Assembly (NCBI RefSeq): GCF_037126465.1
Contig: NC_088204.1
Coordinates: 80,366,361-80,430,360, forward strand
Source of the DNA: Ornithodoros turicata
Lineage: Eukaryota > Arthropoda > Arachnida > Ixodida > Argasidae
Reading direction: 5' to 3'
Length of the DNA stretch: 64,000 nucleotides
In this document: one piece after another, positions 20,546 to 33,165 of the stretch
Layout of the letters: each line of letters starts with the position of its first letter
Numbering within the stretch: position 1 is the first letter of the stretch
Made by a program: the position numbers and the translations under genes
The notes under the pieces: generated by a model
Database searches by the model: none
Told to the model about the DNA's origin: nothing
Seen by the model: only the letters and a program-made list of their open reading frames with translations

Positions 20546-22945
20546 GGTGTAGTCGTCAGTTCTTTCAATCGCGAAACATCAATTTGAGCACTCTGCGGGT
20601 TCCTGTCCTCTTGAGCACACAACGGCGGTTCCGAAACGAACCAATCCAGCCTCTCAGTCTCTCACACACCTGCTAAACGGACCTCGCGACACCAAAAGAC
20701 GTCTTTTCACGAGCGCAGAGTGGGCAGCCGAATGAATTCACGAAACGAAAGGGGAGATTCGAACCCGTAACACAACGGGTGGCGTCTTTCGTTATTGAGG
20801 TCATTGCCTGGGCTTGCCTGCCCTTGAGGAGGAGGAAATGCCAGAGGCCTTTCTTCAGGCAAATCCTTTTGTTGGCGGCAGGTTTTGTGTGCTACGAACA
20901 TGCTCGAATTCGGGGTGGATTCGGTCCAACACAAAGGCCGTGCAAGAAGGGAGGCGGGCAGGCGGGCAGCCGATTTTTAACGGTGCCTCGTCTATATGGC
21001 CGGTTTCATCACGCGGCACCGTATACTCCTCTAGCTTTGTAGTTTGAGCGGAGATTTTTGCCTTTGTTGTGCGGGTGCGCCTGTGTGATTTGGGATCTTG
21101 GACTGCTAGAAGATGTATGGATGTACCGGCAAGAAGACGAATACGTCGTTGAACTTGCATTGTCAAAAGGTTACAATGACAAGAGGGATGCATGTATATA
21201 CGACGCGTACTAGTTTTGGAATTTCGGGCTTGGTGGATAGTTCAGGGTTAGAAAGTATATGTTCCGGTGAATGTGTGGTGTTCATTCATGTTCTGGCATG
21301 TGGATTTGCTCGGTGCATTGTCGTGAACGCGCACCGGATGGGGTGTTGATGATTATATGTTTAGCGTGAAAGTTTGTTGTAGTGGAGAGCTGAATGGGTT
21401 GATGATTGATGCAATTGATGCAACGGGATAGCTATTTAGGCAACGGACATTTGGAAAAGTTGCATTGTGACCACCGCCATCATCAATGAAAGAAAGCGAT
21501 ATCGAATACAGCTTTCGTTGGAATTTTAACTTTTAAGTGATTCGAATATCTGTTACCAAGTTTCAAAAGCAAGTAAGCATTGCCTGTCTCTTTTAGTGAA
21601 CACACGTTCCTTTTACAGAAAAAAATAAATAAAAGAATCAGTGCATATGAAGTGGGGATGTACAGATGGCAAGAAGCACCAATAGCGTTGCACCGCGCCC
21701 TCAGGCAGCGACGACATTCCAAGTTTGTCTCGCAGAAGACACCGCGGGAACAGCCAAAATGACACATCAAAAAGTGCGAAATGGGCTGTCGTACGGCCAG
21801 TGACGAAATACCGAACGGAACTGGACGCCCTTTGTCAAAATGAGCAGACGCCCAATATTATTACGTCACGCAGACGTTCAAATTAGCGGCTGCACGTCCT
21901 AACGACAAGCAGACGATCAACTGTCGTCTGCTCCACACCCCGGGCGATGCGGTGGACGTCCGACGAACATTAGCGAATGGAAGGCGTCTTCCCATTATAA
22001 GAATGAGCAAAGGCAGCTTTACGACTAAGCTGAAAGCGGCGGTGAACGCCCAGCTTGGCTGGCAACCTGTGGAGCAGTCCAACGCCTGTCGTCTGCAACG
22101 CCCGCGTGGTGGTTCGTTCGCAGACGAACTTCACAAACATTCCGCGTTTGCAGAAGGGCAGCCGGGCATCCATGACGTGCCTTTGGGCGTAAACCATCTT
22201 CTGCTAAAGTGGTTGCACACCCTTTGGACTTCAGAAGGGGAAAGGGAACTTTTTCCAGAAACTGCAAGGCGGGGGTGTCTATACGTCCATACCACGTGGA
22301 ATGCAAAGGTGGAGGCTGCGAAATTTTTATCGAGATATTTTTCCTTCCCTTCGGAATGCAGATGTTACATTAGCAAAATGATCGCCTGGCATTCATGATG
22401 CAAATATTTAGCTGCCGGAATTGCAGAGCTGCTGCTATAGATCTTAGACCTGTCGAACATATGCGCGATGTACAATAAAAACGATCCCAATGGGCAAGTG
22501 CTGGTGTTAACGGAGTATGTCGTCAACATGTTTTGCAAAGCTTCGTGTTCCTGGAAGCCCAGTATAAATTGTGAATCAGCAGGTATTAATCAACTCTGCT
22601 TTTGAAGAAGCGAGCCAACCTTCTTCGGCGCTTCAAAAGGGCGACAGCTCTAACTTCACGACGCAAATGCGTCATCTACAGGAATGTACCCCTGTTCCAT
22701 CTTCTGAAAGCTAGACGGTGTTGGAGAGGGCAGCGGCTGACGACTTCAGATATGCAGCGGACGCCTGTCGGGCACTAGATGTGCCTGGAACTGGGCCATC
22801 TCGCTCTATACTTTGCATTGACTTACTTGTTCGATATACAGCGCTAGCCAGAGGCAAGTCACGTCTAATCACGATTTCATTGTCAAGGCACGAGAAATCG
22901 GCGCTTTTTCCATAATCTTTCTTTCTGTGATTTACATATTCCGAG
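20546..22945. other. Intergenic, no recognised gene
   Basis: About 2.4 kb with scattered short ORFs. The longest, 148 codons at 21952-22398, has no recognisable content. GTCGTCTGC motifs occur at 21923 and 22088. Confidence 0.5.
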
Positions 22946-23888
22946 CAGGCTTGTACAAGATACTCACAAAAAGTATTCAAGTTAAGTTACTGAGTACCGG
23001 GCAAAAAAGTAACTGAGCATAGTATTAAATACCCAGTCTTGAAAAGTATTTAAGACAGACGACACAGTTGGAATTCGCTATCAAAGAAATACGATGGAGC
23101 TTGAAGTTGAAAATGGCATTACCCAAAAGTAGTTGTTGTTGGTGGTGGTGGTGGTCGGTTAAATAACCCAAAAGTTTTATTACCTCGCAGGAACTGCTTT
23201 TCAATATTACTATCCGACAGCCTGCCCAGTTTTTTTTAAACACATTACGCCCAATACTGCATGAACAGGCGCTGATGCGATCGACAGGAACAGAAACGAC
23301 AGGATTTGCTGAATTCGTTGTTCTGCTTATCGTTGCTTTAATCAAAAAGAGTTAATATTTTACGTGCAGCACAGCAATATTTACAGCACAGAGCACATTG
23401 CCGAGACTGGACAGCCTCCCTTTGGATGCAGTGAAGGTTCCTGGGTCCTTGGGCCCCCGACCAAACAATTCCAAGCCCTGCAGGCGTTCGTGCAGTTTAT
23501 TTTTTTTTTACAGACACTGTCTATAAGCTGGTGGATGTGCTGAGACTGTGATTTCACTGCGACAAACACGTGACGTATATGTGACACGCGACCACTGTTT
23601 TCTTTTCATTTTCACCCGTTAACTATCATTTTCTTTGCTTCACTGGAGTAGCCGGCTATCTTCGTGAGCGCCATATTCACCATCATTTTTTCATTGCACG
23701 AAAACCAAACGAAACCAGAATCCTTCGCTCCGCCCCCCACAGTGTCACGCGCAGAGAAGTATCTTCAAAGTAGCTTGGAGAATGAGCAGAAGTTATTGGA
23801 AAAAGTATTGAAGTTAGTATTTAGTAAATACTGACATTTGAAAATATACTTGAAGTAGCTTTGAAAGGTCAGTCTCGTGTTACACCTG
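22946..23888. mobile_element. Probable degraded hAT-like element
   Basis: The left end CAGGCTTGTACAAGATA resembles the complement of the right end TCTCGTGTTACACCTG. Both arms are full of AAAGTATT/AAGTAGCTT subterminal repeats. The flanking octamers match at only five of eight positions, so the target duplication is eroded or the boundary is off. Confidence 0.5.
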
Positions 23889-24004
23889 AGTACGGGTCTT
23901 CATATAGGATATATGGTCTTGAAACATCGAAAATGTACCTGGCGCCACCAAGTTATATTCATTAATTAAATGAGTAATTAATTAATTAATTCAAGATTAA
24001 TTAA

Positions 24005-24155
24005 ATGCTCGCAGAGTATGAACATATAAGCGGTGCACAGATGGAGCGAGGGGAGCAGGAAGATATGAGAGACAAGGAGGGGGGGGGGTCTGTACGTATC
24101 TGGGGCTCACTTCGTGGGGAATTGTGCCGACATCTAACCGAAAAAAAAAATAATG
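24005..24155 (-). mobile_element. SINE family B fragment (antisense)
   Basis: The run AGATGGAGCGAGGGGAGCAGG, then GTCTGTACGTATCTGGGGCT and GGAATTGTGCCGACATCT matches the antisense body of the SINE at 26075-26405. Confidence 0.6.
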
Positions 24156-25124
24156 TAGATACGAAGGCAGAAAAAATAGGCGATGTCAAGTTGCCGATGG
24201 TGAGTAAATCAAAGAGTGATATTAAACGGTCGGAACAACTTTTTTATTTACACGTAGTAAACAAGACTTTCGTGCACGAGACTGCATTTCTTCAGGTTAC
24301 AAAAAATATAAACATGGTACAGGCACATATATATATATACAGTTGACGGGGAGTTCTGGCATGAGAGGGTTGATGGGAAGGATGCAAACAGAGATAAAAA
24401 TCAAAAGAACATAAATACAAAAGCAGGGGTATCAGAGAAAGTAACAGGTCAAAATGCTCCACACAAGAGCCTGATTCCACCCCACGCCCACCCATTCCTC
24501 AGCACGACTATATCATAGTCATATATCATAGTCATAGTTTTACGATGCAATACTCTCAGCAAAATGTGGCACAGCTGAATAAGCATGAAAAATTATCCCG
24601 TCCCACGTGCACCGCATTCCTGCATAGCTTCCACGCGTCGAAGAGGTTAAGATATCCTCTCGATATATGATCAGAAATACGCGAAGCAACAAAACAATCA
24701 CGCCATCTATCTAACTCATCCACGAGGCAGCAGCTCTCTGGTTGCAAGGTGCACGAGAATGTCAATTTATCCGAAACTTGTTTGTACAACCTCGCCGCCT
24801 TTGCCAAGTGAGACTGGTTTTTCAGTCACAAAATTTGCAAGCAATGACCGTGCGAGGTATTGCATCGGCGATGGGTGAATAGATAAGAACTGTGCAATGG
24901 GAACGGTCCCTTCCAGTGCCATTAGGATAAAATCGGAATCTATACATCGAGGACTTTTGCTTGTTTTATTCCGTATTACGGCTCATATCTTGGGTTGTCA
25001 TCGCGTAGATCTTCGACATCATTTTGGGAGTACGAAGCTACGATCTAAGCACCATTTCGAGGAACGAAACTCGGATAGAAAAAAAAAGAAAAAAAAAAGG
25101 CTACAGCACCACTTTTTTTTTTAT

Positions 25125-25330
25125 TCGGTGTTAGCGCCGCGATGCAACAGTGGCTATGAGAGGCGTACAGACGTGGACACATGGAGAGAGGACAGCAGGA
25201 AGGAGTGGGGGACAGGGGGATTATGGGGAGATCGTCATGACCGTTCTTGGGCACCAATAAAACATTATTATTAGTGTGCGTCCTGGGCCGACTTCAGAGA
25301 GAACTGTGCTGACATTGCACCATTTTTGTG
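25125..25330 (-). mobile_element. SINE family B copy (antisense)
   Basis: It starts GTTAGCGCCGCGATGCAACAG and continues GTGGCTATGAGAGGCGTACAG, GGAGAGAGGACAGCAGGAAG, GTCCTGGGCCGACTTCAGAG. This is the 3' part of the family. The tRNA-like head is missing. Confidence 0.75.
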
Positions 25331-25780
25331 AATACAACTATAGGATGCGCCTAAGTATCCTATATCCAACGATGTTTGTTGTTTTGAGTTTGAGTTTGAT
25401 TATATATATATATAAAAAAAAGAAGGAAGATATTGAATTCGTCACCCGACGAATTCTGCTACTCCCACAAAGAAAATGAAATAAATGTTTTTTTATGTTT
25501 ATCACATCACCGTCACCTACCCGCCATCACCGTTTTCGAGATTGTGATTAGGACGGCAACTGTAAGCTCTATATGGCAGCATTTAAAAACGAAAGAAAAA
25601 CAGGCGCTCAGTCTGCTGCGCTCTAGAAAACGCACAAACGGACATAATTTCAAAGAACTCTTCGCGTTTGAGGCCTATACGTGTCTGTGTCGTCCCTGAT
25701 TGTGGTCTGCCTCGGCCAATCTTCGTTGTTTACGTCGGACATAATTTATTCATAGTGGTAGGAGTAGAGATACCCAGGTA

Positions 25781-26015
25781 CAGCTCCGGTCAAACTTAAT
25801 AATAACACTGGAAAAAATGTGGTCTCGTTCCCCAGCGCGATTACAGCAACCCTTGGGCCCATGAGGAAATCTTAATTGAACAAAATTATTCTGTTAGTTT
25901 AACAAAAGGGTTTTGTTCACTTAATATTCCCTCAGTGCCCCAAGGGTAGCGGTTATCGAGCTGGGAAATGAGACCGCATTTTTTCCAGTGTTATTATTAA
26001 GGTTGACCGGAGCTG
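25781..26015. mobile_element. TA-flanked MITE with about 57-bp terminal inverted repeats
   Basis: CAGCTCCGGTCAAACTTAAT at the left is mirrored by TTAAGGTTGACCGGAGCTG at the right, with TA outside both (25779-25780, 26016-26017). The arms continue through AATAACACTGGAAAAAATG and GGTCTCGTT to CCCAGC. The CAG ends and TA duplication fit pogo/Tc1-mariner types. Confidence 0.85.
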
Positions 26016-26069
26016 TACCTACACTTTATTTTCTCTCCGACTAGTATATGTACTCAACCAAAGAATGGG

Positions 26070-26410
26070 CCGTCCTCGGAGGCTTAGTGGGTATATAGCG
26101 TGTCCGCCTAGCGATCCCAAGATCGCGGGTTCGAACCCCGCCGTGTGTCAGGTGGGAAAATTTGATCCACAGACCCGACTTGACTATACCACCCGCTCGT
26201 GGGTCGTAGTCAAGGTTTCTGCTGAAGACTGGGATGATGGTGGTGAGTTCGAATTCATCGGCTGTGCTGTCTGAGGTTTTCCCTGGGTTTTCCGAAGACT
26301 TTCCAGACGAATGTCGGTACAGTTGTCCCTGAAGTCTGCCCAGGACGCATACTAACCCCCCTGTCCCAACCCCCCTCCTTCCTGCTGTCAGAAGAAAAAA
26401 GGAAAAGACC
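26070..26410 (+). mobile_element. SINE family B, near full length with tRNA-like head
   Basis: The Pol III A-box-like GGCTTAGTGGG is at 26081-26091 and the B-box GGTTCGAACCC at 26129-26139. The body has CTGCCCAGGACGCATACTAA, then CCCCCCTGTCCC and CCTCCTTCCTGCTGTC, and ends in an A-rich tail. Antisense bodies of this family recur at 24005, 25125, 32990, 38655, 39840, 53925 and 59905. Confidence 0.85.
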
Positions 26411-27864
26411 CGACCACTGGACAGCCGAATTATTAATAGTATACGTAAGAATGGCACGATAATGTAGTTCGTCACCCCCCTAACAGTGTTACTCCGCCTG
26501 GGGAAAATTATACGACACTGGCGCCAGGTGTCGCCGAAAACATTGCTACTCCCGCCAATAAGAACGAGCAAAAGGGCGGGGTTTAAAAACGTGCCGTTCT
26601 TGCGTAGAACACGACTATATAGCCCCGAAGGCTACACAAATGAAGCCGTTGCGTGGCGCCCTCTACCTTAAAGACGCCGCTTATAGCCGTGTCACACCCT
26701 AACCGCCACGCGACTCTTCCGATATGCAAATCGCAGACGACCCGCGCTGTTCCTCTATACGTACGAACACCCTTTTTAATCTTTCTTCCAATTTGCATTT
26801 GTTGGCGCTCACTCGACCTTCTGCACCGCCGACACTTAACCCCAACACGTCATTATCTTCCACCAAGAAGAAATCTGTCCGGGGTCACTGCTGTACAAGA
26901 GAGATCACCGTTTCAAGATATATGAACAGCTATAGACCGGTCTTTCGGTGAGAACGAGTATACGAGTATACAAATCGGAGTTTTATGCGGCCGCCCAATC
27001 AGGACGCGCCTTAGATATAACCGCCCCCGACTGAGCGTTTGACCCTTGCCGAGTGGTTTGCATGCGATCAACGGAGCATTCCGTGTGTGCTTGGAATGGA
27101 GGTTGCGCCGAGAGTTTCGGAATAATATGACAGCAGAGGGCAGTTGCCGTGTGAGGGTTTTTCGGCAGCAGCCGACATACTTTGTCTATTCTATATACGG
27201 TCATACTTTGAGTATTGGCAGTGGTATTAGAGTTACAGGTGTCGTATATATTAGCAGATACTGTCGCATGTAAGGACAAACAGGACAAGCGAGATCATCT
27301 CTCGGTTATTCCATCGCGTAATTTTCCGCCGGTGTAGACTTGTTTTTGTTTTTGTTTTCGTCCAGAACTTGAAAAGACTCTACAAAACGCGATGAATTGC
27401 CGCTTAGGGGTTGATATTGTTGTTAAATTCCAGTATGTAGGTAACTCCGGAAAACAGTGAGTTTTCTGGAGCGCATTTTATAGTCAATATGCGTCCTGGA
27501 CCGACTTCAGGAACAATTTGTCATCGACGTGCAATTGCAAAGGCTATCGGATAACCAGACGGAGCACTCTGCCGGCTGTGAAGATCCGACAACGAAATAC
27601 CTTTCCTGATTTGACTCGCAAAACGTGTATTCACGAGCCCAGCAGATCGTTGCATAGTATGCAAGTAGATGAGCGTGGAAGGTACTTTGAGGATGGGCGC
27701 AGCCAGGTGCAACATATGTGCCTCTGTATCAAGAGAAGTTCTCAAAATTCAATGCAGTTCAATGTTGAAGAAAGTCATCCTTTTACTTGCGCCATTGATG
27801 GTGATCAACATCATAACGTCATAAACGCTTCCAACTGATTCAACGAGGCCGATTAAGAATCAAA
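26411..27864. other. Intergenic, with a small SINE B fragment
   Basis: GCGTCCTGGACCGACTTCAG at 27489-27508 is a SINE B remnant. Otherwise I see no recognisable gene or repeat. Confidence 0.45.
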
Positions 27865-28192
27865 CGATGAAAGATGAAAGTCACTGAAAAGGTTAGCCAG
27901 CTGTAGGGATCGAACCCACATCTTCTGGATTGTCGGTCCAGGGCTCTACCAATTGAGCTAAGCTAACACGCCTCTCCCGTGACTTTCGGGGTGCGTCATC
28001 TGAAGGGACGACAAACCAGACACTCACTCTCAGTCACCCTCCTTTCACTCTTACATTTTTGCTCACTCATACACACATTCATACGACGGAAATCGACGCA
28101 AGCGGCACCTGTTGAACAAGAGATAAACTGATGTTACTGATAAACTGATGTTTCTGAGGCTGGAACAACATAGAATCTCTTGTTAAGAATCA
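27865..28192 (-). mobile_element. Retroposon family A, copy 1, with tRNA-like unit and 12-bp target duplication
   Basis: The flanks TTAAGAATCAAA at 27853-27864 and 28193-28204 are identical. On the minus strand the element has a 5' leader of about 230 bp and then a tRNA-like fold (about 27895-27967). The 3' tail follows as CTTTTCAGTGAC and CTTTCAT repeats. The anticodon-loop triplet is GAC. It is a complete retroposition product. Confidence 0.9.
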
Positions 28193-28784
28193 AAGAACGT
28201 CCAGAAGGATGCTCCCCCTGCTGAAAGCGTTCACCACGAAACGAGCCAGCTCCAAGAAATCAAACGGTTCGTTAGCTCTCTCTCACTGACCGACCCGTTC
28301 ATTGGCATCTGACTGTCGTGACAGTTTCCGATGCGGTCCGTACACTCCTCGCAGCAAACGCTCCGCAAATTGGGGATCTGTCGTGCGTGTCTGTTTTTAT
28401 TCGGTTCGCTCAGTCAGGCCCGTCACTAATGCGAACTTAAGCCGACAGGTGCTGTTCTTTGTTATGAGCGAACAACAAAAGTCCCCCCTCCCCATCACAG
28501 GTGCTCGGTCGGTTGGCACGTCGGCCTTGGAGGCGTGCTTCCCCGGAGCGGTCGCGACCTCTTCCAGGGGAGAACCTGATGGCGCGCGTGGATCGGTTAG
28601 TGTCACTTTTCGCTTTGTGTAAACAGATTTGGCGAGGAACAACGTGTAGTTTCGACAGCGTATACAGCTGAGCGTAAAGGATGTGTCCGGGTTTTTTATG
28701 TGAAGCTACAAGAACGACGAAGAGAAAAGTGACCAACGAGTAATTCACGAAAAAAAAAAAAAAAAAGACAATGAGTGCCAGCGG
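28193..28784. other. Intergenic, nothing recognised
   Basis: No coding or repeat signature beyond an A-run near 28750-28765. Confidence 0.45.
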
Positions 28785-29285
28785 GAGGACCTCGATATTC
28801 CCCGTTGCGAAATCCCCGATCTCGAAATTCACGTTCTCGAAACAATGAAGATCAAGGAGAATGAAAGATGAAAGTCACTGAAAAGGTTAGCCAGCTGTAG
28901 GACTCGAACCCACATCTTCTGGATTACCTTCTGGATTAAGGATGGATCAAGGATTCTGGATTAACCGAATGCTCGATTGTTTCGTAAGATGATATGCCGT
29001 GTTTAAAAACAGGACATCACTATATTTAACCACTCAAGTTCGCGGGTTGTGGGTGTCTGGCAAGGTCGTTTTAGCGAACGAAAGCGGCCGTTAGGCTTAG
29101 CAGGGCGACGGAACAGAACGTTGGTTAGTTTATTATCAGGTTAGTCAAAAAGTTCGGTGTTTGCATTTCTGTGTCCAGGTTAGTCTAAGTTCGCCGTTGG
29201 CAGTTCCCCACGTGTGCGACTGCGCATTTTATAGTCAGATAACAGTTATTTGCGGTAGCTTACTTTGCAACGGGGATTTCGATCA
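28785..29285 (+). mobile_element. Repeat family D, copy 1 (interrupted by retroposon A)
   Basis: It shares GCGAAATCCCCGA, GTAAGATGATATGCCGTGTT, GTCCAGGTTAGTCTAAGT and GCAACGGGGATTTCGATC with 49150-49522, in the same order. The ends are inverted (CGAAATCCCCG / CGGGGATTTCG). It is non-coding and MITE-like. A truncated family A copy with a 9-bp duplication sits inside it. Confidence 0.75.
28859..28944 (-). mobile_element. Truncated retroposon family A copy inside repeat D
   Basis: GATCAAGGA is duplicated at 28850-28858 and 28945-28953. The insert holds the 3' tail and the T-arm to anticodon-stem half of the tRNA-like unit. The 5' end is lost. Confidence 0.75.
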
Positions 29286-30284
29286 CTTGTATGTATCGGT
29301 CACGGTGGGTTAGTACCTAACGCGACCGCTTCCGGGGTTTATTCACGACGGCGTCACTAGCAAGGGAGCGCCACAATCGACGCCATGATGATGATGGTCC
29401 AAACTGTCCCGACTCTCATCGTTATTCCGTTCACCGTTCATTTGATGTTTCAATGTTTTTATACTGTGTGCATGCTCCCAAAACACTTTCCGCGTAATTT
29501 TCACATTTTTCACGTTATCCGTCTTCTGCGAAGCGTGCTGGACGAGGAAACCGAAACCGAAACCAAAAACTAAGCGTTGGAGCTACACCACGAAGGCGGT
29601 CTCGCCTTTTCGGAAACTAGTGTCTTCTATAGAGGGATGACGTCAATCAATACACCATACTAGTTCCAAGATTGCAGATTCGAAAGCGCACGCGGATATG
29701 CCAGCTCCCAGGTGGCGTGGTGGTGCTACGGACCGACCACTGTGACGTCGCTCACGACTGTATAGTTGCCTGACATCACTTCCAAAACTACCAACCGCTC
29801 CAACCTCCAACGATCACAATCCTGTTTACCCCGCCGCTGACCATGTCCCAGATACGTCTCGTCGAGCACATGATACGGATATGCTCCGCGTGTTTCTCCC
29901 GCACACCTGTCACGCACAGAGAATCCATCGTCTTGACGACTTTCGCACTCCACTCGTTATCGGACACGACAAGTTCTGTGGGGAGTGGGGGAGAAGGACG
30001 GTCTCATTTACGGACGTTAGATGGATTGTAAAGCTACATGGAGTGGCTAGTGGATGGACATGTACGGAGAGAGGGAGACCGGTTCTTCCGAACGAACGAG
30101 ACGGAAGATAATCTGGCGCCAATGGTGGAATTCCGCTGGATAGACAGGCACGTTATGATATGGATGTTTCCAGACTGGAATTTCTATTTCTGAGGGGTGG
30201 TCTCGAAATGAAGAAAAAAATGCTTTTTTTTTCTTCTTTTTTTGTTTTTGTTTAGGGGGGTTAAAGAAACGTTTGAGGAATTTG
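29286..30284. other. Intergenic, no recognised gene
   Basis: About 1 kb. A 75-codon minus ORF (29726-29953) has no known motif. Nothing else was recognised. Confidence 0.45.
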
Positions 30285-30540
30285 TCAGTCAACCAGGTGG
30301 ATAGATCAGAGCGTGCTGAAGGCTGGGACGTGCTGTGTTCGAATCCCGCTACAGCCCGTGGTGTCTCTGATGTCTCGATTTTCCGTCCGGGAGCTTACAG
30401 ACGGATGTCCGGTGCAGTTCCCTCTAAAGTCTGCCCCAACAACGCTCTCTCCCATTCCATCCCTCTGTTCTCTCTCCATCTCTCAGTGTCTGTATACGTC
30501 GCTCATAGCCACAGTCGCTTCGCGGTGTAAACAGATGTTT
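30285..30540 (+). mobile_element. SINE family B copy, diverged, with tRNA-like head
   Basis: The B-box-like GTTCGAATCCC is at 30338-30348. The body has GTGCAGTTCCCTCTAAAGTC, then CTCTCCATCTCTCAGTGTCT and CATAGCCACAGTCGCTTCGC, ending in a T-rich stretch. Sense orientation. Confidence 0.7.
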
Positions 30541-31705
30541 TTTTTAGAAAATGCGTGCGACATAATTTTCATCTCACTATGACAGCTCCCTGCGAAGATG
30601 AGAAACGGAGCAATGGGAACAATACATAATAATAAATGACAAAAGGGAACTACAATTTATTAATATTTTACTGTATAAAAATGCTTACTGTATCGATCGT
30701 AACAGGTTACTGGTCACCTACTGCCACTACCCCTACACCTGATTAAAAAAAAAAAAAAAAATGCACGTCGAAAAATATTGCGGCACGTCTACCGAAAAGC
30801 TTTTTTTAAAAAAAATGGCCAACGGCGACAAATACTAATGGCATGAGCGTCAATAAGGACAAAATTACACGGGCAGACGTTTTTAAACCGCAGGCTAATT
30901 GGACGGAGTTAAGATTTACATGTGTGATAAGGGCGTGTTTACCCTGGGAGCGTCGCCGCCGCCGTCTAGGGAGGCCTCCAGGACCTTATCTTGCGACACA
31001 TCCAAAAATTGCGACCCGCTCCATAATAACTGCACCTCACACATTCCGAAAGATGGCAGCCAATAAGCGATGGAGTCCACTGATAAGAGGGAAATAGCCT
31101 CTGACACCGGCAGACTGCAGTGTGGACGGCCCAATATATTGGACGATCTGCCCTTTGGATATAGGCGGAATAGGTTGTTCAGATATAAATTTGATTGTGA
31201 TAGCTGAGAAGCTATTACTTAAATCGGTGATGTTATCGATCGGGCGCGTGTTACAGTGTGTGTGTGTGTACTTATGAAGCAATATGGTGTAACCTTATTG
31301 AGTTGTTTCAATTTTCGTGACATTTATATCGCTGTTAGATGACTATTAAGTTACTTTTTATGCTGGTTCCGTCTTTCGTTGTACTTTTTTTTTTCCTTTC
31401 CGAACGAAAGTACGAAATTAATCGACAGCCATAGACATCATCATCCACCCTTTATCAGGATACAACAACTACTACATTATTGCGAGATGATGATGATGAT
31501 GGGATGATGTTGTTGATGATGACGATGATGGGAGTCTCATCACCAGAGGCGATACTCTATTCCATTGCTGGCGGTGATGTATAGGGAATGAAATAATGAT
31601 CCCCTTCACAATAAGGATCGAAGTCCTATGGTGTCCAGAAAGGTCAAAAGAGCTTTGAGGGCAGAGCATAGGTGGGCTAGATTTGGCCAGGGACCTAGCA
31701 ATTTT

Positions 31706-31741
<36 letters not shown>

Positions 31742-32985
31742 GAGGAGGAGGAGGAGGAGGAGGAGGAGGCGAGAGTCCAGCTGATTAAGACACCCCGAGA
31801 GTGTGGTTGGTGAATTATCGGGATACGATTGACCCGTGACTTGATGAAAGCGTGACATGGCAATAACGAATGTATATAGCCCAATATTGCGCGATGTACA
31901 TGCTACTACGTATTCACCCAACCTTTTGCAGGACATACTTTGCTCACTTCCCGGAATCGGAACAGTCGCGTGTGATTTAGGCCGTATATTGGAGGAGAAA
32001 CGGCTTATAAGGAGATAATCTGATCCGTACTGAATATCTTATCTCCCATATACAGAGTTCTCTGGAAAACGTGACTCTGACTGGTTGATGTAGATAACGA
32101 AGAAATGCAAAACGTTGCCACTATATACAGATAGGCAAACTTGTAGGTTTACTTGTTGTTGCCATTAGTTTACCGAATGCCGCTCTAACTCAGCAAGCGT
32201 TGGACATAGAGAAAGAGCACTTCTCCCTCTCACTAACTCACTCTCAGCTTTCCTTCTCACCCTTCCTCCTTACGATTTTTATCCATCGCACGAGAAAAAC
32301 TACGACCAACACGGCCGACCAGAAAGCGATATACCCCGGTGACATTTATACCATCCATATAGCCTGCACACATGGGTGGCTCCTGTTTCTCTTTATCTCT
32401 TTCCATATTTTTTTTTTTTTTTTCAGCGAAGCGCACAAAAAGGCAACGAACCACAGATATGGCTGTTAACTATGACGCAATAGCACTATCTTTGCCTCCA
32501 CGGAAGCTGGAAGAGACGGAGGGATGACATCGGCCAGCTGCGCAGATCGACGCGTCTTATTAAACGAAATAAAAATAAATAAAGCTTTTAAGACGACGAC
32601 GACGATTTTCACGGAGTAGGCACCTCCCTTCTCCACTGCGCATGCGCGCGATGCGACGGTTGTGACCTCTGCAGGGAGTGGACGGTTTTACGAGCACTGC
32701 TTATCTCTGGTTGCGTGCGTGGGATATCGTCACGAAAAAGGTGGAACCTTCACTTTTGATACATAGTATCTGCGAGATCTTTGGCAGACAGACGGGATGA
32801 CATGTTTAAATGCAATGCGTGGGTTTTCAGGAGAGTTCCAATATCAGAAGTCACGTGATGCAGTATTCGTCAACCATTGGGGTCGCCGAGGCTGGTTGCG
32901 GGCCCATCTACTCTACTCGAAAAAAAAAAAAAAAGCTAGGTGGCTTCGAACCTTATGACGTTCGAGATCGGTTTTATGGTTTAAC
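30541..32985. other. Intergenic with microsatellites
   Basis: (GA)n at 31708-31738 is followed directly by (GGA)n to about 31769. A short GATGAT-rich tract lies near 31486-31530. ORFs across these tracts are repeat artefacts. No gene was recognised. Confidence 0.6.
31708..31769. repeat. Compound (GA)n-(GGA)n microsatellite
   Basis: An uninterrupted GA run is followed by about ten GGA units. Confidence 0.95.
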
Positions 32986-32989
32986 TTTC

Positions 32990-33165
32990 TTTCTATTCAG
33001 TGCTGACACCGCAAGTCAACTGTGGCTATAAGTGGGGAATGGACGTGGAGAGATGGAGAGAGGACATAAGGTGGAAGGAGTGTGTGACCGGGGCGTTAGT
33101 ATGCCTCCTGGGACGACTTCGAGGGGCACTGTGTCGACATCTCTCTGGATGTGAACATATATAAC
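32990..33165 (-). mobile_element. SINE family B copy (antisense body)
   Basis: CAACTGTGGCTATAAGTGGG, then GGAGAGATGGAGAGAGGACA, GTATGCCTCCTGGGACGACT and GCACTGTGTCGACATCTCTC match the family body. Confidence 0.7.

Noticed and set aside
26070..26145. tRNA gene at the start of SINE B
   Set aside because: It has A- and B-box-like sequence but no complete cloverleaf, and it continues into the SINE body.
29726..29953. Transposase fragment on the minus strand
   Set aside because: I could not identify catalytic residues or a family signature. It is too short.
31606..31936. Ser/Leu-rich ORFs around 31.6-31.9 kb
   Set aside because: They are translations of the (GA)n-(GGA)n microsatellite.
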